64,000 bases of DNA from Vibrio gangliei (GCF_026001925.1 NZ_AP021869.1:744001-808000); one strand, 5' to 3'; counted from the stretch's first letter, positions 18,421 to 28,188 are shown. Numbers and translations: made by a program. The notes: a model not told the origin generated them from the letters alone.

Positions 18421-19446
18421 ATGACCCCAAACTCAGTTTTAACCATCACAGATTTATGCACTGAATTTACCACCGATGATGAGGTGGTGAGAGTGCTTGA
18501 TGGTGTGACTTTTCATGTCCCCAAGGGCAAAACCATTGGGTTGGTCGGGGAATCTGGATGCGGTAAAAGTGTTACAGCGATGTCGATCTTAGGGCTGTTG
18601 CCAAAACCTTTTGGACAAGTGGTGTCCGGTAAGATTGAATATTGTTATCAAGATAAAAAGGTGGATTTGGCCAGTCTACCGGCGGAAAACATGTATCAAA
18701 TGCGCGGTAATGCCATTTCGATGATTTTCCAAGATCCGATGACGGCGCTCAATCCGGTTCACACCATAGGCAAACAGTTGATGGAAGTGTATCAACTGCA
18801 TCAGCCGCAATTAAATAAAAAGCAGCGTTATCATCAGGCGTTGGAGATGCTCGAAAAAGTGGGCATTCCATCGGCTAAACAACGCATGCTGGAGTTTCCG
18901 CATCAGTTGTCAGGTGGGATGCGTCAACGTGTGATGATCGCGATTGCGTTAGCGTGTAAACCGGATGTTTTGATTTGTGATGAGCCGACCACTGCGTTAG
19001 ATGTGACTGTACAAGCGCAAATATTGGATTTGATGAAAGCATTGCAACAAGAAACGGGCATGTCGATCATTTTCATTACCCATGACTTAGGGGTAGTCGC
19101 GGAAATGTGCGATCAAGTGGTGGTGATGTATGCAGGAAAAGTGGTGGAACAAGCCGATGTCTTTTCACTGTTTGATTTCCCAACCCATCCATACACGCAA
19201 GGTTTGTTGGCTTCGATGCCCAATCAGCAGTCGGTGCCTAAATCGGAACTGCCGACCATTGAAGGCTCGGTGCCTCATTTATTGAATATGCCAAGAGGTT
19301 GCCGTTTTGCTTCTCGTTGTCCATATCAACAAGACAAATGCTTGCAACAAAGTCCGTTATTAGAAAAAAAATCTTCTGAACATCAAGTGAGTTGTCATTA
19401 TTGGTCGCAATTAATGCCTCGAAATCAGCTAGAGGGGCAACCATGA
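18421..19446 (+). CDS. peptide ABC transporter ATP-binding protein (DppD/OppD type)
   Basis: First ATPase of the importer, 341 residues: Walker A GESGCGKS (near residue 44), Q-loop IFQDPMTALNP, signature LSGGMRQR, Walker B LICDEPTTALD. The C-terminal oligopeptide-transporter domain has the cysteine cluster CRFASRCPYQQDKC, which in DppD-type proteins can hold an iron-sulfur cluster. E. coli YejF fuses two ATPase halves; here they are separate genes. Confidence 0.92.
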   Translation: MTPNSVLTITDLCTEFTTDDEVVRVLDGVTFHVPKGKTIGLVGESGCGKSVTAMSILGLLPKPFGQVVSGKIEYCYQDKKVDLASLPAENMYQMRGNAISMIFQDPMTALNPVHTIGKQLMEVYQLHQPQLNKKQRYHQALEMLEKVGIPSAKQRMLEFPHQLSGGMRQRVMIAIALACKPDVLICDEPTTALDVTVQAQILDLMKALQQETGMSIIFITHDLGVVAEMCDQVVVMYAGKVVEQADVFSLFDFPTHPYTQGLLASMPNQQSVPKSELPTIEGSVPHLLNMPRGCRFASRCPYQQDKCLQQSPLLEKKSSEHQVSCHYWSQLMPRNQLEGQP

Positions 19447-20504
19447 ATCAAGAATCGTTAAATACGGATATTTCATCAGAAAAGAACGTCTTACCCGAAA
19501 AAAATCCTTTATTAGAGATAAAAAATCTCAAACAATATTTCCACTCAGGCAAAGGCATTTTCAAAAAAGGCTATACCGTGTATGCGGTTGATGACGTGTC
19601 ATTGAGCGTAAACACAGGCGAGACGTTAGGTATTGTGGGTGAATCAGGTTGCGGTAAAAGTACGTTGGGTCGTAGCTTACTGCGCTTGTATGAACCCACA
19701 GCAGGGCAAATATTGTTTGAAGGGCAAGATATTTGTCAGTTCGATAGCAAAGCCATGCGCTCTTTACGTCAAGAAATGCAGATGGTGTTTCAAGATCCCA
19801 CTGAATCGCTCAACCCACGTCATACGGTTGGGATGATCTTACATGAGCCATTTGAAATACATCATCTAGGCACGGCGGAAGAAAGGCAGCAGTGGGTCAG
19901 CGAATTATTAATCAAAGTGGGATTAACCCCAGAGGCCGCTGAGCGTTATCCACATGAATTCTCTGGTGGCCAGAAACAACGCATTGGTATTGCACGAGCG
20001 ATTGCCTTAAAACCTAAGCTGGTGGTGTGTGATGAGTCTGTATCGGCATTAGATGTGTCTGTACAGGCGCAAATTCTTAACTTGTTGATGAAATTGCAGC
20101 AAGAAATGGATTTGACCCTGATATTTATAGCCCATGATTTGTCGGTGATTCGTCATATATCTGACAAAATTGCTGTCATGTATTTAGGGCAAATTGTCGA
20201 ATATGGTGATGCGCAGCAGGTTTATCAAAACCCTAAGCATCCTTATACTCAGTCTTTGTTGTCTGCAATTCCGATTACTCATCCAAAGTATCGTGATGCT
20301 AAATTACGTATGCAGGAGCAAGGCATTGGAGAGCGCATTTTATTACAAGGCGATATTCCATCACCGATTGAGCGCCCTGTAGGATGTCGCTTTGCTTCGC
20401 GTTGTCCTAAGGTCATGGAAGAATGTCGCAGTAAACCACCCAAATTACAGTCGTATTCAAAGCATGATCATCAAGTATCTTGCTTTTTATATGAATCCCA
20501 TTAA
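19443..20504 (+). CDS. peptide ABC transporter ATP-binding protein (DppF/OppF type)
   Basis: Second ATPase, 353 residues from ATG 19443, which overlaps the stop of the first ATPase gene (ATGA) and follows GAGGGG. It has Walker A GESGCGKST, Q-loop VFQDPTESLNPRH, signature FSGGQKQRIG, Walker B VCDESVSALD, and the C-terminal CRFASRCPKVMEEC cluster. The start at 19392 in the same frame would lie inside the upstream gene and is rejected. Confidence 0.92.
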   Translation: MNQESLNTDISSEKNVLPEKNPLLEIKNLKQYFHSGKGIFKKGYTVYAVDDVSLSVNTGETLGIVGESGCGKSTLGRSLLRLYEPTAGQILFEGQDICQFDSKAMRSLRQEMQMVFQDPTESLNPRHTVGMILHEPFEIHHLGTAEERQQWVSELLIKVGLTPEAAERYPHEFSGGQKQRIGIARAIALKPKLVVCDESVSALDVSVQAQILNLLMKLQQEMDLTLIFIAHDLSVIRHISDKIAVMYLGQIVEYGDAQQVYQNPKHPYTQSLLSAIPITHPKYRDAKLRMQEQGIGERILLQGDIPSPIERPVGCRFASRCPKVMEECRSKPPKLQSYSKHDHQVSCFLYESH

Positions 20505-20541
20505 AACGAGCCAATAAAGTAAATTGTTAAGAGGCGAATCG

Positions 20542-20934
20542 ATGTTAAATAAGTCGTTATTGATGACCGCATTATCTGTTTCCGTGTTAGCCGGATGTAC
20601 GGTCGTGGAAGAGAGCCCTGTTTCTGAACCAGTAAAAACCACCACTTCTGTAGATGGTGTTAAAGTTCACTCGGTGGCGTACAAATGCCGCATTGATCAA
20701 TCTGAATCAGAATACCAAGGCAAGCTTGAAGTGCCATTTTTGATCGAATATTCTGGTCAAGATAAAGCGACGTTAATTGAACGTTCCGGTTCCTATCCTT
20801 TAATTCGAGTGGAAGCGGCTTCTGGTGAGAAATATGCCTCAGTGGATGGGTTGCAAGAGTTTTGGGGGCACGGTGATTCTGCAATGATCACTTTTAATCA
20901 TGAAACGTTTAAAGACTGTTTTGTGGTGAAGTAG
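20542..20934 (+). CDS. MliC/YdhA-like lysozyme inhibitor lipoprotein
   Basis: A 130-residue lipoprotein. The signal peptide ends in the lipobox VLAGC, with acylated Cys19. The mature part has the MliC-family layout: YKC near the start of the domain, the block ASGEKYASVDGLQEFWGHGDSAMI, and a late cysteine (KDCFVVK) that could pair with the first. MliC proteins inhibit C-type lysozyme at the outer membrane. Sequence match is moderate, so the assignment is probable rather than certain. It is 37 bp downstream of the transporter operon. Confidence 0.75.
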   Translation: MLNKSLLMTALSVSVLAGCTVVEESPVSEPVKTTTSVDGVKVHSVAYKCRIDQSESEYQGKLEVPFLIEYSGQDKATLIERSGSYPLIRVEAASGEKYASVDGLQEFWGHGDSAMITFNHETFKDCFVVK

Positions 20935-20955
20935 TGGAATATCGTTAGCATTAAG

Positions 20956-20990
20956 AGGCGCTCAATATCTGAACTTTGAGCGCCTTTTTT
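20956..20990. terminator. terminator between convergent genes
   Basis: AGGCGCTCAA and TTGAGCGCCT form a perfect 10-bp stem followed by T residues on the + strand. Confidence 0.88.
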
Positions 20991-21003
20991 ATCTATCAGA
21001 TGG

Positions 21004-21630
21004 CTATTTTGGGTAAGTTACGGTATAGCGAGTCGGTTTATGATTCATCGCAAGTGTGATGTTTAATACGATGGCACCGAGTACTGAAAGCGCAATTAAG
21101 TAAGGGGAAACGAAAAACAGCGACGCGACCACAATGCTACAATCGAGCACCATTTGAGTTTTACCTACTGAAATACCCGTTTTGTCTTGAATAAGTAGGC
21201 ACATCACGTTGAAGCCCCCTAAACTTGAACGATGGCGAAATAAAATTAGCATACCGATACCAATTAATAACCCACCGGCGAAAGCACTGAATACCGCATC
21301 GATACGGCTGAGTAACATAAAACGCTCTAGGTTATCAGCAAAAACAGACACTAAAGCACCTGCAATAAGGCTGTTAATCGCGAAGGTTTTACCAAAGCGA
21401 AGCCAAGCAAGAGCATAAAAAGGCAAGTTAATGAAAAAGTATATCGTGCCAAATGACAGTGGACTCAGCTGACTTAATAATAAAGACAGCCCAGCCGTAC
21501 CACCAGTGATCAAATTAGCTGACGATAAAAAGTAAACCCCAAGGGCAACCACAAAGCTGCCTACAACGAGGGCGACGATGTCTTCTTTAGGTGTGTGTTT
21601 TTCCATCACAGTATCAATCTTTTCATCCAT
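21004..21630 (-). CDS. YitT family membrane protein
   Basis: A 208-residue integral membrane protein with five or six hydrophobic segments. The ANLITGGTAGLSLLLS stretch near residue 38 and GGLLIGIGMLILFRHRSSLGGFN near residue 118 are typical of the YitT/DUF161 family, here in the short form without the C-terminal soluble domain. Function is not established. It is divergent from glyA. Confidence 0.85.
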   Translation of the reverse strand: MDEKIDTVMEKHTPKEDIVALVVGSFVVALGVYFLSSANLITGGTAGLSLLLSQLSPLSFGTIYFFINLPFYALAWLRFGKTFAINSLIAGALVSVFADNLERFMLLSRIDAVFSAFAGGLLIGIGMLILFRHRSSLGGFNVMCLLIQDKTGISVGKTQMVLDCSIVVASLFFVSPYLIALSVLGAIVLNITLAMNHKPTRYTVTYPK

Positions 21631-21710
21631 AAATAACTAAAAATGTACTCAATAAATATCAGTTTTGGTATATACAGTCTAAAAACAAAGTGAATGGCTT
21701 GTATCTTAAT

Positions 21711-21728
21711 GTTTACATAAATGTAAAC
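21711..21728. promoter_or_regulatory. perfect palindrome in the yitT-glyA spacer
   Basis: GTTTACAT-AA-ATGTAAAC is an 8-bp perfect dyad with a 2-bp spacer, and a further GTTTACAT half-site lies near 21827. It looks like a transcription-factor operator for the yitT-like or glyA promoter; the factor is not identified. Confidence 0.5.
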
Positions 21729-21888
21729 TGACGCTATGGTTTTGACCTTAGAAGTCAAGAAAGTACAGCTATCCAGCACTGTATTATTTTTTTTCATCTT
21801 AATCGTGATATTTTTGCATGCAGAAAGTTTACATTGCCACTTTCTGATATGGATCAAATTAGGTAGAATACTGCCATCTAAATTGATG

Positions 21889-21904
21889 ACGAAAACGTTT
21901 GCTT
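21889..21904 (+). promoter_or_regulatory. PurR-like operator upstream of glyA
   Basis: ACGAAAACGTTTGCTT matches the PurR consensus ACGCAAACGTTTTCNT at most positions, about 92 bp upstream of the glyA ATG. PurR represses glyA in E. coli. Flanking ATGACG/CGTCAT (21886-21891 and 21907-21912) adds a further inverted repeat. Confidence 0.7.
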
Positions 21905-21995
21905 TGCGTCATTGAGCCATTTTTTAACAATTTTACCGTTTTTATGACCTTTTGGTCTTTTTAGGAATCAGTTAAACCTGAGCTAGGAGATACAC

Positions 21996-23246
21996 ATGCT
22001 TAAGCGTGACATGAACATTGCGGATTATGATGCGGATCTATTTACCGCAATTCAGGAAGAAACTCTTCGTCAAGAAGAGCACATTGAGCTCATCGCTTCA
22101 GAAAACTACACCAGCCCACGTGTAATGGAAGCTCAAGGTTCTCAACTTACCAACAAGTATGCTGAAGGCTACCCAGGTAAACGCTACTACGGTGGTTGTG
22201 AGTACGTTGATAAAGTTGAAACTCTTGCTATTGAGCGTGCATGTCAGCTATTCGGTGCAGAATATGCAAACGTACAGCCGCACTCAGGCTCTCAAGCTAA
22301 CAACGCCGTTTACATGGCATTGCTTAATGCGGGTGACACGGTTCTTGGTATGAGCCTGGCGCACGGTGGTCACTTAACTCATGGTTCTCCTGTTAACTTC
22401 TCAGGCAAGCTTTACAACATCATTCCTTACGGTATCGATGAAAATGGTCAGATTGACTATGAAGAAATGGAAGCGCTTGCGGTTGAACACAAACCAAAAA
22501 TGATCATCGGTGGCTTCTCTGCTTATTCTCAAGTGTGTGATTGGGCGCGTATGCGTGAGATCGCAGACAAAGTAGGCGCGTACCTTTTTGTTGATATGGC
22601 GCACGTAGCGGGTCTTATTGCTGCTGGTGTTTATCCAAACCCAGTTCCACACGCACACGTTGTAACAACCACAACACATAAAACATTGGCTGGCCCTCGT
22701 GGTGGATTGATTCTGTCTAATGCAGGTGAAGATCTGTACAAAAAACTAAACTCTGCAGTGTTCCCGGGTGGACAAGGCGGTCCTCTAATGCACGTTATCG
22801 CAGCAAAAGCGGTGGCATTTAAAGAAGCACTAGAGCCAGAGTTTAAAGAATACCAAGCGCGCGTTGTTGCAAACGCAAAAGCCATGGTGGCGGAGTTTAT
22901 TGCTCGCGGTTACAACATCGTTTCAGGTTCAACTGAAAACCACTTGTTCCTTGTTGATCTGATCGACAAAGACATCACAGGTAAAGATGCGGATGCCGCA
23001 CTTGGCGCTGCGAACATCACAGTGAACAAAAACTCAGTACCAAACGATCCACGTAGCCCATTTGTGACTTCTGGTATCCGCGTTGGTTCACCATCAATTA
23101 CTCGCCGTGGCTTCACAGAAGAAGATGCGAAAAACCTTGCTGGCTGGATGTGTGATATCCTAGACAATATGGGCGATGAGTCGGTGATTGAAGCGACTAA
23201 AGCAAAAGTATTAGATATCTGTAAGCGTAAACCAGTTTACGCATAA
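21996..23246 (+). CDS. glyA: serine hydroxymethyltransferase
   Basis: Interconverts serine and glycine with tetrahydrofolate, the main source of one-carbon units. The 416 residues match E. coli GlyA closely: [14 protein letters not shown], the GGHLTHG motif and the PLP-binding lysine in [13 protein letters not shown]. The start is ATG 21996 behind TAGGAGA. A PurR-like box upstream suggests purine control. Confidence 0.98.
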   Translation: MLKRDMNIADYDADLFTAIQEETLRQEEHIELIASENYTSPRVMEAQGSQLTNKYAEGYPGKRYYGGCEYVDKVETLAIERACQLFGAEYANVQPHSGSQANNAVYMALLNAGDTVLGMSLAHGGHLTHGSPVNFSGKLYNIIPYGIDENGQIDYEEMEALAVEHKPKMIIGGFSAYSQVCDWARMREIADKVGAYLFVDMAHVAGLIAAGVYPNPVPHAHVVTTTTHKTLAGPRGGLILSNAGEDLYKKLNSAVFPGGQGGPLMHVIAAKAVAFKEALEPEFKEYQARVVANAKAMVAEFIARGYNIVSGSTENHLFLVDLIDKDITGKDADAALGAANITVNKNSVPNDPRSPFVTSGIRVGSPSITRRGFTEEDAKNLAGWMCDILDNMGDESVIEATKAKVLDICKRKPVYA

Positions 23247-23274
23247 TATTTCGTCGTAAAACAGTTTATAACGG

Positions 23275-23340
23275 CGTCTGGTAAGAGCCGAATTTCGTGA
23301 CTCGAATCTAGAGCGCTTCGCTTCTCGAAAGAGATAAAAA
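23275..23340. repeat. CGAG-heptad intergenic element B
   Basis: Read on the minus strand: TTTTTATCTCTTTCGAG, core AAGCGAAGCG, then heptads CGAGTCA (complement of 23298-23304), CGAAATT and CGGCTCT (down to 23284). It lies between the glyA stop and its terminator. Confidence 0.7.
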
Positions 23341-23366
23341 CCCAGTCAGAAATGGCTGGGTTTTGT
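23337..23366 (+). terminator. rho-independent terminator after glyA
   Basis: AAAACCCAGTCA and TGGCTGGGTTTT (one G-T pair) with a T-rich tail. Confidence 0.85.
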
Positions 23367-23383
23367 TTTTGTAAAAATAATAG

Positions 23384-23417
23384 AAAGCCCCAGCTTGAAC
23401 ATTCAAGCTGGGGCTTT
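23384..23417. terminator. second terminator hairpin, mainly for the minus strand
   Basis: AAAGCCCCAGCTTGAA and TTCAAGCTGGGGCTTT form a perfect 16-bp inverted repeat, 22 bp beyond the stop of the minus-strand lipoprotein gene. Confidence 0.82.
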
Positions 23418-23438
23418 AAGATGTTTTCGAAACTCGAA

Positions 23439-23768
23439 TTAACCTTCTTTATTAATGCTGATCATTGAGCCAGATTTACATTTGAACATGTAGTAACGAG
23501 AGCTTTCGTTAAATTGGCCAAGGCCTTCACCTGAACAGTAAGACGCGTTGAGGTCACGCATTGTGTCTAGTGTTTTGGCATTATCCATAGCGAATTTTGA
23601 ACCATCAGCACAGACGATACGTACTTTACCGTCATCGCTGGTTGAGAATACTTTCACTTCTGTATTACATAGTTCAAAAGAAGCATCTAAGTAGTTGTCT
23701 TCTTGAGTTGTGCTTGAACAACCCGCTAAAATTAATGTGAGTAACCCGACCAATCCTGCATATTTCAT
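23439..23768 (-). CDS. small hypothetical lipoprotein
   Basis: A 109-residue protein with a lipoprotein signal (lipobox LAGC, acylated Cys17). The mature domain has four cysteines (in SFELCNTE, RIVCADG, ASYCSGE and FKCKSG) spaced to allow two disulfides, and a GSKFAMDN segment. I do not recognise a family. It stands alone between glyA and nrdR. Confidence 0.72.
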   Translation of the reverse strand: MKYAGLVGLLTLILAGCSSTTQEDNYLDASFELCNTEVKVFSTSDDGKVRIVCADGSKFAMDNAKTLDTMRDLNASYCSGEGLGQFNESSRYYMFKCKSGSMISINKEG

Positions 23769-24073
23769 ATTCTTACGTCCTATAGTTATCCGGCTGTAAA
23801 CGGATCAAAATGTGAATGATTGCTAGAAAGAAAATGAGCTAGCCAACCATAAAACTGTATTAAGTGTAACCTTATCGATTGGTTCGCTCAACTTTCGCCT
23901 AAAAAATCTTCACTAGGTCTCATCAAGACGATGCTGCTTGTCGCTAACCCTTGCTATTTCGGATAAACTAATCCTACAACAATCGCATTTAAATATAGAG
24001 TTTTGTCTGAATAGATGCATTGCGATAACAATAGTTAATAAAACCGCTCAGACTCTGACTCAAGGGAGAGAGT
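23769..24073. other. 305-bp divergent spacer
   Basis: Contains the divergent promoter regions of the small lipoprotein gene and nrdR. The nrdR ribosome binding site GGGAGAG lies just before 24074. No repeat, hairpin or known operator stood out. Confidence 0.5.
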
Positions 24074-24523
24074 ATGCACTGCCCATTTTGTTCTGAAAAT
24101 GACACTAAAGTGATCGACTCACGTTTAGTCGCTGACGGCCATCAGGTTCGCCGTCGTCGCCAATGTTTAGCTTGTAGTGAACGTTTTACTACGTTTGAAA
24201 TGGCGGAATTGGTGATGCCGAAAGTCATCAAATCAAATGGAAACCGAGAACCTTTTGATGAAGAAAAAATGATCGGTGGTATTCAGCGCTCTCTAGAAAA
24301 ACGCCCCGTGAGTGCCGATTCGATTGAATTGGCAATCAGTACGATTAAATCTCAATTACGTGCGACCGGTGAACGTGAAGTACCAAGCGAGATGATTGGT
24401 AACTTAGTGATGGAGCAACTTAAAGAGTTAGATAAGGTGGCGTATATTCGCTTTGCTTCGGTTTACCGCAGCTTTGAAGATATTCGTGAGTTCGGTGAAG
24501 AAATCGCGCGTCTTGAAGATTGA
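24074..24523 (+). CDS. nrdR: transcriptional repressor NrdR
   Basis: Represses ribonucleotide reductase genes in response to dATP/ATP. The 149 residues have the N-terminal zinc ribbon (CPFC at 3-6 and CLAC at 31-34, with RRRRQC between) and the ATP-cone domain from about 49. It is the first gene of the nrdR-ribD-ribE-ribBX run, an order common in gamma-proteobacteria. Confidence 0.97.
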   Translation: MHCPFCSENDTKVIDSRLVADGHQVRRRRQCLACSERFTTFEMAELVMPKVIKSNGNREPFDEEKMIGGIQRSLEKRPVSADSIELAISTIKSQLRATGEREVPSEMIGNLVMEQLKELDKVAYIRFASVYRSFEDIREFGEEIARLED

Positions 24524-24562
24524 TCTTTCATTGCGATAAATAAAATTAGAAAGGGAAGTGTG

Positions 24563-25693
24563 ATGAGCCAATCGGTATTTTCTGCATTTGATCATCAAAT
24601 GATGGTCAAAGCAATTGAACTGGCGAAGCAGGGGATCTATACCACCGCACCAAATCCAAATGTAGGCTGTGTGATCACGCTAGACCAAGAGATCATTGGT
24701 CAAGGGGCACACCTTAAAGCGGGTGAACCACACGCAGAAGTGCATGCTTTACGTTTGGCTGGCGAGAGAGCTAAAGGTGCCACCGCTTATGTGACCTTGG
24801 AGCCGTGTTCCCATTATGGCCGCACGCCACCTTGTGCTGAAGCTTTAATTAAAGCGCAAGTTGCCCGTGTTGTATGCGCGATGCAAGACCCTAATCCTCA
24901 AGTGGCTGGACGTGGTATTACCATGCTAAGAGAGGCTGGTATTCAAGTGGATGTTGGTCTACTTGAGCAAGATGCCATCGCGCTTAATCCAGGCTTCATC
25001 AAGCGAATGAAAACTGGTATGCCATTTGTGCAATTAAAGTTGGCATCAAGCATCGATGGAAAAACGTCGCTTGCGAACGGTAAAAGCCAATGGATCACTG
25101 GCCCGAATGCACGTCAAGATGTACAGCATTATCGCGCTAAAGCGGGGGCGGTGTTATCCACCTCAAAGACAGTGTTAGATGACGACGCATCGCTGAATGT
25201 ACGTTGGCATGATTTGCCAAGCTCAGTGCAAGCACAATATTCAGAATCTCAACTTCGTCAGCCGATTCGCGTGATTTTAGATAGGCAAAACCAATTGAAT
25301 TCCAATAAGGCGTTGAAGCTATTCAACACGGAAGGTGAATGTCTATTCGTACGTACCATTTCTCATGCGGGTGAGAGTGACATGATTGCTGCGCTAAATG
25401 ATAAGCAGCAATTTGATCTGCCTACTTTGCTGCAACAATTAGCAAGTGAACATAATATTAATCATATTTGGGTCGAAGCTGGGGCGAGTTTGGCGGCGAG
25501 CATGATTGAACAAGCATTGGTTGATGAGTTGATTGTGTATATTGCCCCTAAATTAATGGGTACTGATGGGCGTGGCTTAACTCAAATCACTGGCTTAACA
25601 GAGATGGATCAAGCCATTGATCTTAATATTACTGATTTACGTATGGTGGGAAGCGATATCCGTGTGACTGCCACCATAAAAACAAAGAAATAA
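24563..25693 (+). CDS. ribD: bifunctional riboflavin deaminase-reductase RibD
   Basis: Carries out the second and third steps of riboflavin synthesis (deamination, then NADPH-dependent ribosyl reduction). The N-terminal deaminase has HAEVHAL and PCSHYGRTPPC, the zinc ligands; the C-terminal reductase domain starts near residue 145 (PFVQLKLASSIDGKT). The ATG at 24563 is adjacent to an in-frame GTG at 24560; either could be used. Confidence 0.96.
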   Translation: MSQSVFSAFDHQMMVKAIELAKQGIYTTAPNPNVGCVITLDQEIIGQGAHLKAGEPHAEVHALRLAGERAKGATAYVTLEPCSHYGRTPPCAEALIKAQVARVVCAMQDPNPQVAGRGITMLREAGIQVDVGLLEQDAIALNPGFIKRMKTGMPFVQLKLASSIDGKTSLANGKSQWITGPNARQDVQHYRAKAGAVLSTSKTVLDDDASLNVRWHDLPSSVQAQYSESQLRQPIRVILDRQNQLNSNKALKLFNTEGECLFVRTISHAGESDMIAALNDKQQFDLPTLLQQLASEHNINHIWVEAGASLAASMIEQALVDELIVYIAPKLMGTDGRGLTQITGLTEMDQAIDLNITDLRMVGSDIRVTATIKTKK

Positions 25694-25701
25694 GAGAAAT
25701 T

Positions 25702-26361
25702 ATGTTTACAGGAATCGTTGAAGCGGTTGGGACTATTTTAGCTATCACTCCAAAAGGTGAAGATGTCACGATTAAAGTGGATGCGGGCAAGTTAGATATG
25801 TCCGATGTGCATCTTGGCGATAGTATTGCTACCAATGGCGTGTGTTTAACTGTGGTGGAATATGATTCACGCAGTTACAGTGCTGACCTTTCACTTGAAA
25901 CGTTAACACGTACCGGGTTTTCTCAATATCAAGTGGGAGAGTCGGTGAACCTTGAAAAAGCCATGCTGCCGAGCACACGTTTTGGTGGGCATATTGTTTC
26001 AGGGCATGTGGATGATGTCGGTGTGATTGTCGACCGTCAACCTATTGGTCGTGCAATGGAATATTGGATAGAAGTGCCTGCCCATCTTTCACGTTATATC
26101 GCAGAGAAAGGTTCCGTCACCGTGGATGGCATCAGCTTAACCGTCAATGATGTGCGTAAGAATGCATTCAAAATCACGATTGTTCCCCATACCTCTCAAG
26201 AAACGACAGTCGATAGTTTTGTTGTCGGTCGAAAAGTCAATTTAGAAGTAGATGTGATTGCCCGTTATTTAGAACGTTTGATTTCAGGTAAAGCTGAGCA
26301 AGAAGAAACACCAGAATCACGTATTACGATGGAATTATTGCAAAAGAATGGCTTTGCTTAA
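25702..26361 (+). CDS. ribE: riboflavin synthase, alpha subunit
   Basis: Dismutates two 6,7-dimethyl-8-ribityllumazines to riboflavin. The 219 residues contain two lumazine-binding repeats, each beginning with a FTGIVEAVG- or GHIVSGHVDDVG-like stretch, and the N-terminal MFTGIVE needed for catalysis. It lies 8 bp after ribD. Confidence 0.97.
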   Translation: MFTGIVEAVGTILAITPKGEDVTIKVDAGKLDMSDVHLGDSIATNGVCLTVVEYDSRSYSADLSLETLTRTGFSQYQVGESVNLEKAMLPSTRFGGHIVSGHVDDVGVIVDRQPIGRAMEYWIEVPAHLSRYIAEKGSVTVDGISLTVNDVRKNAFKITIVPHTSQETTVDSFVVGRKVNLEVDVIARYLERLISGKAEQEETPESRITMELLQKNGFA

Positions 26362-26403
26362 GCTAGCAGAATTCAATCAATAAGAATCATTAAGGAACTC
26401 AAT

Positions 26404-27513
26404 ATGGCAATTAGCAGCTCAAAAGACATTATTGAAGATATTCGCTTAGGAAAAATGGTCATTTTGATGGATGACGAAGATCGTGAAAATGAAGGCGATC
26501 TGATTATGGCAGCTGAGCACATTACGCCTGAAGCGATTAACTTTATGGCAACTCATGGTCGCGGATTGATTTGTTTAACCTTAACCAAAGAGCGTTGTCA
26601 TAACCTCGGTTTACCGCCGATGGTGCAAGACAATAATGCCCAATATACCACCAACTTTACCGTTTCAATTGAAGCGGCTCGCGGCGTAACAACTGGGATT
26701 TCTGCGGCGGATCGTGCGGTGACAGTGCAAGCGGCGGTAGCTAAAAATGCTAAGGCGTCTGATCTGGTTCAGCCTGGCCATATTTTCCCACTTGCCGCGC
26801 AAGAAGGCGGAGTGTTAACTCGCGCAGGCCATACCGAAGCCGGCTGTGATTTAGCGCGTCTTGCTGGATTAGAGCCTGCGTCTGTGATTGTTGAAATTCT
26901 CAACGAAGACGGCACCATGGCGCGTCGCCCAGATTTAGAAATCTTTGCTGAAAAGCACGGCATTAAATTGGGCACAATTGCCGATCTCATTGAATACCGT
27001 AACAACACCGAAACCACCATTGAGCGTGTTGCTGAATGTAAGCTACCAACCGAGTTTGGTGAGTTTGACTTAGTGACTTACCGCGACACTATTGATAACC
27101 AATTACATTACGCATTACGCAAAGGTAATGTGACTGATAATGCGTGTTTAGTGCGTGTTCACTTGCAAGATACCTTTACCGATCTTCTTCATTCAAACCG
27201 TACTGCTGATCGCAGCTGGACGTTAGATGCGGCAATGAAACGTATCAATCAAGAAGGTGGGGTATTGGTGATTCTAGGTAATGAAGAAACACCAGAGTCG
27301 ATTATTCACAAAGTGAAAATGTTCGAGCAGCAAGATAACCAGACCGCGCCAACCATGGCGAAAAAGCAAGGCACATCACGTCGCGTCGGTGTGGGATCGC
27401 AAATCTTAGCGGACCTAGGTGTGAAAGATATGCGCTTGTTGTCATCGTCAGATAAACGTTATCACGCGTTATCTGGGTTTGGTTTGAATGTTGTGGATTA
27501 TGTAACTGAATAG
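26404..27513 (+). CDS. ribB: 3,4-dihydroxy-2-butanone 4-phosphate synthase with degenerate GTP cyclohydrolase II domain (RibBX)
   Basis: The N-terminal half (about 1-205) is a complete RibB, with [20 protein letters not shown] and [13 protein letters not shown], making the four-carbon riboflavin precursor. The C-terminal half resembles GTP cyclohydrolase II ([12 protein letters not shown]...) but lacks the CxxG...SxRCDC zinc-binding cysteine motif and catalytic residues, so it is very probably inactive as RibA. This is the RibBX architecture known in proteobacteria. A true ribA must lie elsewhere. No FMN riboswitch precedes it. Confidence 0.93.
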   Translation: MAISSSKDIIEDIRLGKMVILMDDEDRENEGDLIMAAEHITPEAINFMATHGRGLICLTLTKERCHNLGLPPMVQDNNAQYTTNFTVSIEAARGVTTGISAADRAVTVQAAVAKNAKASDLVQPGHIFPLAAQEGGVLTRAGHTEAGCDLARLAGLEPASVIVEILNEDGTMARRPDLEIFAEKHGIKLGTIADLIEYRNNTETTIERVAECKLPTEFGEFDLVTYRDTIDNQLHYALRKGNVTDNACLVRVHLQDTFTDLLHSNRTADRSWTLDAAMKRINQEGGVLVILGNEETPESIIHKVKMFEQQDNQTAPTMAKKQGTSRRVGVGSQILADLGVKDMRLLSSSDKRYHALSGFGLNVVDYVTE

Positions 27514-27642
27514 GGAACGAGTTCCTGGTTCCTAGTTCCTAGGTGTGAAGCTGTCAGAAAGTCTTAATTTAATTAGATTTGTTGGCGGCTTTTCTTTTCC
27601 TAGAAGCGAAGCGTGACTATAGACTAGGAACTAGGGACAATT
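27514..27642. repeat. heptad intergenic element C
   Basis: Directly after the ribBX stop: heptads GTTCCTG, GTTCCTA, GTTCCTA at 27521-27541. Right end has CTTTTCTTTTCCTAG, core AAGCGAAGCG, and CTAGGAA CTAGGGA near 27624-27637. CTAG replaces the CGAG core of the other members. Confidence 0.6.
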
Positions 27643-27720
27643 CCCCATAGATATTGCTCACAAATTTGTGATAGAATCCGCCGATTCTCACTCTCTACAA
27701 AAATAGTTAAAGGATAACTT

Positions 27721-28188
27721 ATGAAAGTAATCGAAGGTGCGTTTGCCGCTCCAAATGCAAAAATTGCTATCGTTATTTCTCGTTTTAACAGTTTTATTAA
27801 CGAAAGTTTACTTTCAGGTGCGATTGACACATTGAAGCGTCATGGCCAAGTGAGCGATGACAACATCACTGTTGTACGTTGCCCAGGTGCAGTTGAGCTA
27901 CCATTAGTCGCACAGCGTGTTGCGAAAACTGGCAAATTTGATGCTATCGTTTCTCTAGGTACGGTTATTCGTGGCGGTACTCCACACTTTGATTATGTAT
28001 GCAGTGAGTGTAATAAAGGTTTAGCTCAAGTGTCTTTGGAATATAGCCTTCCAGTGGCATTTGGCGTACTAACTGTTGATACTATCGATCAAGCGATTGA
28101 ACGCGCAGGCACCAAGGCTGGTAACAAAGGGCAAGAAGCAGCTCTTAGCGCACTTGAGATGATCAACGTTTTAAATGAAATTAACTAA
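27721..28188 (+). CDS. ribH: 6,7-dimethyl-8-ribityllumazine synthase
   Basis: Condenses the pyrimidine and four-carbon precursors in riboflavin synthesis. The 155 residues contain [37 protein letters not shown] and GNKGQEAA, the family's binding loops. A perfect dyad CACAAATTTGTG (27659-27670) lies 50 bp upstream. nusB follows after 6 bp, a standard ribH-nusB pairing. Confidence 0.97.
   Translation: MKVIEGAFAAPNAKIAIVISRFNSFINESLLSGAIDTLKRHGQVSDDNITVVRCPGAVELPLVAQRVAKTGKFDAIVSLGTVIRGGTPHFDYVCSECNKGLAQVSLEYSLPVAFGVLTVDTIDQAIERAGTKAGNKGQEAALSALEMINVLNEIN

Noticed and set aside
26362-26403. FMN riboswitch upstream of ribBX
   Set aside because: The spacer is only 42 bp and has none of the conserved RFN-element blocks.
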